Source: Ophioderma brevispina (lineage: Eukaryota > Echinodermata > Ophiuroidea > Amphilepidida > Ophiodermatidae). From it: DNA of 64,000 nt. Under the pieces are notes generated by a model. The model had not been told where the DNA came from. It ran no database searches and worked only from the letters and a program-made list of their open reading frames with translations. Of this stretch, positions 57,811 to 64,000 are shown in pieces; within the stretch, counting starts at the first letter, position 1, and each line of letters begins with the position of its first letter. The stretch spans positions 32,087 through 96,086 of the forward strand of contig JAMKCH010002900.1 of assembly GCA_023653785.1 (NCBI GenBank). Direction: 5' to 3'. A program made the translations under genes and the position numbers.

Positions 57811-59508
57811 AAGTTAAAGTTTTTTAATTTGGAAAGACCACCTTGACGCAACATGGTATAATTAACTATGTTTATTTATTAGCTTAGCACTGTCGTCTCT
57901 AAACGAGTACTCTGCCATACTTGATTTTAGAATTTAGGCAATGGTGATAATGCTTTGTAAAACCCATCTTGTAAATTGCATAAGGTACAAAAACGAGCTG
58001 ATAAATTAAATTATATCGAAATAACTGAGTTTAGACATCACAGCAGTTTTGGTTCAATTGAATAAAGCAAATGCTCACACTTGAATGAGAGGTATTCATG
58101 ATTCATCTGATAATACCTAACTCTGTTAATTATTTTTTGCAAACGACAGAAGTTCATAATCGCTATACTTTGAACGACTCATAAGCTCAAAATACTCTTG
58201 GCCTCACTATTGAATTTTCACAAAACCAAAAAAAAAACAAATACGAAATGTACTTATCATCAAGTCTTAACAATTACGATTACGTACGTATTTGCATTTT
58301 GGAGCTGGTCTTTTTGGGTTTGGTATTTCCAGTTTTTATGTTTAGCTCGCTGTTTCTAAGGTATTTTGTTCATTTGGTGATGACTATCTTCGTGGTCTGG
58401 CCAATTGGGACCTTTTTGTTCGTTTGCCCGCGTGCTTCCTATATTTTATATTGTCTGATATTATTATATTGGGTCACATGGGAAAATAAATTAAGTGACC
58501 GTAAATTTTAGTAATTTCATTCAGTTTATTCACGTAATTTCAGGCCATCGGCCCCAGAATGTATCTTCGTAAGAGCAAAGAAAGTTTTTTTTAACTAGGT
58601 AAATTATTTTAGAACCCCAACAGGATAACGCTGCTTTTCACGTTTCTTGTTTTTTTGCAACTTCATGACACCCAAACGAAGGGGTCCTTAGGTTTCTTTC
58701 AGAACCTTTACGGTTATATACGGACTTTATAGCACTTTTTTCGAAGAGTGAACGGATTTACAGTCTATACTTCAGTCTATTGACTGCTACAATTACATTC
58801 GCTACTATTCCCAACAAAGGCAAGTGGGGGGGGGGTGTTGTTTTTAGACAAACAAAATCAACCAGTCCCTCACTTCAATATCATGATAAACCAATGATGG
58901 ACTGTCCCGTATTGAGTTCATCTCACTCGGCTGCAAATGGGCAAAACCATTTTCGGTCAGTGACATCATTTTAATCAAAATGTTTCAATTGACACACTCG
59001 TAATAAGCACATACGCGAGCTTGGCTTATATTTGCACTAAATTAATGAGCAGTCATGGTATTAATGACTTCGCAATGAATACACGTCGTCTATTCCGTGA
59101 TTGGCATCTTTTAGTTTTCTCCATTGGTGATTAACCACACCCACTGAAAAGGACAGTACAACGACCCATTAGGCCATCGTGGGACGCACCTGCGCACGGC
59201 AAAGTAAGATGAAAACCATCGTGTTGATTAGGGTGATTAATTTATCATGAGCATGATTTGGGACAGATAAACAAATATTAAAACTTTGATATCATACTGT
59301 TAGTGTCATTTGAGGTCGTATTTAAAATAGATTGGTTTTAGAAACTGGTCTTTCTCATACCTACTACACATGAACATATATAGAACGATTACCATTAAAT
59401 CAAAATGCATTTCAGTCGCTAAATATTGGTGGAAATGAAGTCTCGCTGATCGAAGCTTAATGGGATGTAATGGGTATGCATCGAAAACAATATCTTCGTA
59501 TTGTTTAG
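57811..59508. other. No supported gene; possible short hydrophobic frame
   Basis: An ATG frame at 58248-58511 (87 codons) has two or three hydrophobic runs (LELVFLGLVFPVFMFSSLFL, VMTIFVVWPIGTFLFV and YILYCLILLYWVTW). Low-complexity T-rich DNA can produce this by chance and no homologue is recognised, so it is recorded but not called as a gene. An intron or 5' flank of the bHLH gene is the likely nature of the 3' part. Confidence 0.35.
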
Positions 59509-59763
59509 CAGGGACGTCTCCCGGATACCAACCACCCGTACTCTACGCAAGAACAAACATGCGAAAAAACGCAAAAACAATTCATCGCTCTACAGCAGGG
59601 CGTCGAAGCAACGGCGAGATTTGATTAACACGGAAATAGCTCGATTACGCGACTTGCTTCCACTACCGGCTACCGTTAAGACTCGGCTCTCCCGCACCTG
59701 CCATGTCATTGTCGCTTTTTGCTTGTGTGTAATAGTTCGAAAGGAAACTTCTTCACCAACAAG
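59509..59763 (+). CDS. bHLH exon of an NPAS4/dysfusion-family bHLH-PAS transcription factor
   Basis: The frame from the AG at 59507-59508 reads a basic run KNKHAKKRKNN, then YSRASKQRRDLINTEIARLR followed by DLLPLPATVKTRLS. ASK-x-RRD-x-IN-x-EI-x-x-LR-DLLPL is the basic region and helix 1 typical of NPAS4 and insect dysfusion, not of SIM, HIF or clock proteins. In this family the exon then continues with a LHVMSL and VRK-x-FF stretch. MSLSL appears one frame over at 59702, and a GNFFTNK reading precedes the AAG|GTAAGTT donor at 59764. So the second helix is present but split by about three single-base frame changes. The family forms heterodimers with ARNT-type partners and acts in neurons or trachea in other animals. 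The PAS exons are not in the window. Confidence 0.82.
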
Positions 59764-60342
59764 GTAAGTTTGATGCTTAAAATATGCCTTTTTTGCCATT
59801 AATTGCAAAATATACAATAAAGTGGTGATATAATAGGTAGGAAGGGGTTTCCCTATGGATGCGGGTATTTTTTTTTTATTAAACCACCTTTCAGCGTGTT
59901 GTAAGGAGAAAAGGTTCAATCATGAGGACCAACCATGGTCCCTAATTGCTGAAGTGTCATGTATGGTCAACTTCTTAAGAGGTTCTGCTGGCTATAGTTC
60001 AAATGCTACGATGTTATAATAATATACAGGATCTTAATAGGAGAAATGCTTCGAGGATCATTAAATGTGCGATTTCTGGACTGCCGAATTAATGGTTTGA
60101 AAGAGATGCAGAGGTGAATTGCAAAACCTACATCCGGATTATTCACAAACATATCCATGAGCCTAACAAAGAACTTCCATAAGGATGAAACTCCACACTT
60201 GCAGATCCACATCAAAAACAGTCTATTTTTGTCACCACAATTTAATTACTGATTTTTTGCGAACGCGAACCGTGACCTTCCGTTGAGACTAGCATTTTTC
60301 GAGTAGTTTTTCCCAAATAGTTCCCTAAACTAGCTCTCAGTT

Positions 60343-60416
60343 ATGCCACAGTCTACCGAAAGATCCCGCGAAAGATGTCCGAAAAGAGCTAAGGTTGTTA
60401 GTAAATCTACTGTAAG
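60343..60416 (+). CDS. Possible short coding exon, basic
   Basis: An ATG opens MPQSTERSRERCPKRAKVVS followed by KSTV and ends at a GTAAG/GGTAAAG donor region (60412 or 60417). The peptide is strongly basic. A following exon-like block, ACAG|ATGAG...CACAG|GTAAAA at 60645-60705, would meet a stop in the phases tried. Evidence is limited to one open frame and donor-like bases. Confidence 0.2.
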
Positions 60417-60829
60417 GTAAAGGTACAATCAAATATATCAAAAGATGCTGGAATATCTAAACACAAGCATTAATACCTAAACGCCAACTATTAAATATCT
60501 AAAATATTTAAGATTTTTAATCATGTCGCAAAATTGGCCGTTTATATTGGGGTTTAATCTTTTACAGTGTTTAGTAATGTATACATTTGCCTACTCAGTA
60601 AATAATGATTTAATTGCATGTTCATACGATTGTTCATTATACAGATGAGATACTGACCCACTGGCTGACCATTTGGACCACAGAGCATGTACAGACTTTA
60701 CACAGGTAAAATTTCATGCTAAAATTGTCATGAATACAATTTAATTAATTAATAAGAGTCTATACACCCGAGAAAGGAAAAACACAGAAGCAATGCGATA
60801 TAATGTGGCACATATTGCAGGCGTTGTCT

Positions 60830-61015
60830 CCTATTTATTCAATTCAAATCAAACTCCTATTTCTTTCCAAATCAAAATCAAAAGTATTATCAAATATTTA
60901 TGTATCCAAATTAAAGTTTCTTTCCAATTCAAATCAACTCTATTTATTCCAAATCCAAATAAAAGTATTTCAAATATTTATGTTCCAAATTCAGTTCTTT
61001 ACCATTCCAAAACAC
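60830..61015 (+). repeat. Two-unit ~93-bp AT-rich tandem repeat
   Basis: CTATTTCTTTCCAAATCAAA, AAAAGTATTATCAAATATTT and ATGTATCCAAATT are repeated as CTATTTATTCCAAATCCAAA, AAAGTATTTCAAATATTTAT and GTTCCAAATT. Both frames through it are open because of the repeat. Confidence 0.75.
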
Positions 61016-61235
61016 TCAGGACCCAGCAATATAATAAACCATGAGGGTCTCCCACTCCTCAGCAATTTGCAAAAGAAGGTACAGCGGAATATATGAACAG
61101 GCCGAACTACACATTCGAAGGTCCTGTTATAATCTAATGAACACTGCGACTATTATAGATAAGCCGGTGTGTTTCTACCCCCAGCAATTTGCCAAAAATA
61201 TAACCTTAAACTTCACACTTGTAAGTCCCAATTAG

Positions 61236-63795
61236 ATCATTATGAAAATACATAGATTTACAAATAGTTTTGCTAGAGGAACTGACATATCCACGAGCCT
61301 AACTTAAGTTACCATCCAATTTCATATATTACATATATGCTTCACGTTCAATTATAGAAGGTTCAGATCCATTAAATTACCCAATTTCTTAAATTTTTTT
61401 TCCGCGACAAAACAAAGATTCAACAATAATCGTACGATAAAACACCTCCCAGAAATTCTATTACAAATAAAAAATTCAAAAGTTAAAAAAGCATAGGCAA
61501 AGATACCAATTACACCCAATACAAACCTAAATTGGGAAATTAAAAGACCTTTTCTGGTCTACACACCATGGGATGGGAGGTGAGGGAATTTTATAATGTG
61601 TCCACAAGTCACAGAATGGCGACTAGACTCCCCCGGTGGCAAATAGCGAAGTGACATTTCCACGAAAGCCGACAGTTTCCCCGAAAAATACAACACCCTT
61701 ATTGGTTGTGGAAGACCAAAGGGTGAGGACGAATGTTTCCCAATACTCGGGAACCAGGCAACCCAAAAGGTATCAGAAATCATTTCCTGGTGTTAATCAG
61801 TTTATTGCTTTTTGCATAAACTTTAATTATAAATCTCACATTGCCAATGATGCGGTCCATTTGTTGTGTCCTTGAATGTGTAATGGATTTCGCTATTTCC
61901 TAATTTCCTAACTGCTGTCTTGTCCCATGCATATGCAGAACCCTTCCTAAAAGATTGTAGTAGAACCCTTGGTTGTAAATACCCCCGAAATAGACTCTTG
62001 CAGCTCGAAAGAATAATTCTATACACTTAATAATTAATAATTACATTACATTACATTTTTCTTGTGGTTTAACATTAAACTTTAACGGCCTACATACACA
62101 TTCTTGAGAATCACCATACAATCTAACCATTCGTTTCAAATGCTTATCTACTGAGATAAGGGCCGTTGACGTGGCAGCGCGCTGCGCGGTGCTTATTTCG
62201 AGAACTGAGAAGCACTCTTTTAATTATTTTAAAGATTTGGTGGGGCAGAATTAAGTGCCACCTCTTGAAATGGTTTTCGTGCCAAATATCAAATATGGAC
62301 CAACCAGAGACTATAAAATTAAATTGTTTTAACAGGTGGACTCGTGGTCCGCTTTGACAATAAGTACGGGTACACTGTTAAAAGTTCCTCCGTACTTAGT
62401 AAGAAAACCAGTTTTCCGAAATTTACGACATTTTTTTCAACAGTGTACTCTCCCTCGACATGTAAACACGCTTCACACATTTTATATTCGTGCTTGTTGT
62501 AATTGGGACCCCGGGCACCAGGCTCTATAGCCGACTATGGTTTCTTTTACACGCAGCTAAATTGGACACCTTTAGAATTCCTCCCTCGCCAAACATGCAC
62601 ATGTGGCTTGAAACGTGGAATATTTTTTTGATTGATTTAAGAAATAAACTAATTCCATATTTCACGTACTGTATTTTTATGAAATTTCGTATACAATCTT
62701 GCAACCAAGGTTTTTCTAATCAAAATTTATGAGGATTCCAAAAATCAGGGTGTCATGTGTTTAAAATGTGTTTCTTGGATGTATTCTAGGGCCAAGTTTT
62801 ATACAAGGGGTCAAAATATAAAAGGGGGCAAACGTGTTTTAAAAGTATAACCATCATGGTTCATACCTTTCCAGATTACAAAGGTATATAGTTTACCCTA
62901 CTGAGGGTTAATAGTACAAGAGCTACAAGGCAAAAGCCGGGTCAAGGTCACACTGGGGGGTAAAACTTCAGATCGATCGGTTTGTTTTAAATGGTGCAAA
63001 AATTGTTCGTCTTACTGTCAGAATCCGAAAATATACAGGTCTCGTTTGTTAATGACGTTTTGATGATAATTAATCTGGAAATATTGCCTTGGTCCCCAGT
63101 GTCTATGGGAGACCACTAGTCATATCTCAAAGTCTCACTTTGAAAGTGAAAACCCAGAATCGATTTACATTTTCTTATTTAGTATGACCCATGACGATTT
63201 AATTAAAACCAGTTTCACAACAAATTCGGACTTCGGACCATCATAAAATTGACCTTGAACCTTTCTTGAGCCTATTGTACAAAACAATACGGTCATAAAA
63301 TGGCAAACTATAACCATTTTAGAAACCTTATGACACAACCGAAGAGATTTGGTATACAAATTTAAAAAACAATTTAAACACTTTTTATTGTTTACCCCTG
63401 TACAAATTTGCCCACCTTATAAACCATCCAAGAACAAACCTTTTTAAAATGAACCACCCATGATTTTCAATTTCGACATGAAATTCTGTATAAGAAAAAC
63501 ATTTGGTGTCAAAATTGTATATGAAAAAACTAAACCAAAACAGTAATTACATTTCCCCATGTACTAAGAGCTCAAGTTCGCGCACGATTACCTGCGATTT
63601 AGATGTACCTTCTATATTTGTTACAGTAAATGATTTTCAAAAAGTTTGCTGATCCCTGCTAGAACTCGTTTTTGATCCTGTCACAAAGTTCTTTTTTAGT
63701 TGGAGGTATACGTATAAATTGCAATCGTCCAAAACCAAATAGTAACGGAATACCTGGTCGGCGGCCGTTTTCAAAGGACAGATCATTATTTTTCA
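61236..63795. other. No gene recognised
   Basis: AT-rich DNA. A short GC-rich inverted word, GGCAGCGCGCTGCGC, lies near 62174. No PAS-domain exon or other recognisable coding block was found here. Confidence 0.45.
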
Positions 63796-63843
63796 ATATA
63801 TATATATATATATACAGATATATATATCATATATATATATATA
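63796..63843. repeat. AT dinucleotide microsatellite
   Basis: Runs of (TA)n at 63796-63816, 63820-63828 and 63830-63843 are separated by CAG and TC. The whole is nearly self-complementary. Confidence 0.95.
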
Positions 63844-64000
63844 GCTCAAAAGTATTAGTATCCAATATCGCAATTAAAATAGTATAAAGTGACCAGAGAG
63901 AATGACAGTCACACGGATTTTTTCCTGCACAACTGCAGTTTCATTTATAATATCATCAGTGCAGAGTGTCCATCCTTTTATTACAAATGAAACATGTAAA

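Noticed and set aside
1..64000. CRISPR arrays, bacterial operons, Shine-Dalgarno sites
   Set aside because: None seen. Splicing signals, LINEs and 5S pieces show the window is animal nuclear DNA.

Overview
This is an AT-rich animal nuclear window. It has long introns and intergenic stretches, spliced exons with GT-AG borders, no operons, and a very dense load of transposable-element relics. It looks like a marine invertebrate genome. The mix of CR1/jockey-type and RTE-type LINEs, a Ty3/gypsy relic, a pogo-like transposase carrying a PHD finger, hAT relics and many short inverted-repeat elements would fit an echinoderm, hemichordate or similar animal. I cannot fix the taxon from the sequence alone.

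Host genes are few and partial. (1) On the + strand, three exons (2519-2599, 2963-3062, 6379-6537) splice in phase into the C-terminal ankyrin-repeat end of a protein, followed by a 3' UTR with a polyadenylation signal near 7186. (2) A CpG-rich promoter-like region with a TATA run near 11621 leads to a short first coding exon at 11868-11920; the rest of that gene was not found. (3) At 59509-59763 a + strand exon encodes a basic helix-loop-helix of the NPAS4/dysfusion bHLH-PAS family; its PAS exons must lie beyond the window. (4) Split, truncated 5S rRNA pieces lie at 37107-37190 and 37548-37583.

Mobile DNA by region: 13.3-17.1 kb, a frameshifted LINE (ORF1-like, endonuclease and reverse transcriptase parts); 22.0-24.3 kb on the minus strand, a pogo/DDE_1 transposon with an intact serine/threonine-rich, PHD-ended C-terminal frame; 33.8-34.5 kb minus, an RTE-like LINE tail; 37.7-38.1 kb minus, a hAT-like transposase piece; 40.5-41.0 kb minus, a gypsy RNase H/integrase junction. 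Short non-autonomous elements with clear inverted ends occur throughout. Several families are bounded by TTAA, and one hAT-type element at 31553-31981 has a perfect 8-bp target duplication.

Larger structure: a 2.49-kb direct tandem duplication (52807-57810), two dispersed repeat modules found in switched order (36.4-39.2 kb and 44.1-46.1 kb), a near-perfect 130-bp foldback (7199-7328), several degenerate minisatellites, and recurrent AGGTCA direct repeats inside repetitive DNA. Many otherwise recognisable proteins are broken by single-base insertions or deletions, and the tandem copies also differ mainly by such events. Some of this may be assembly error rather than decay.
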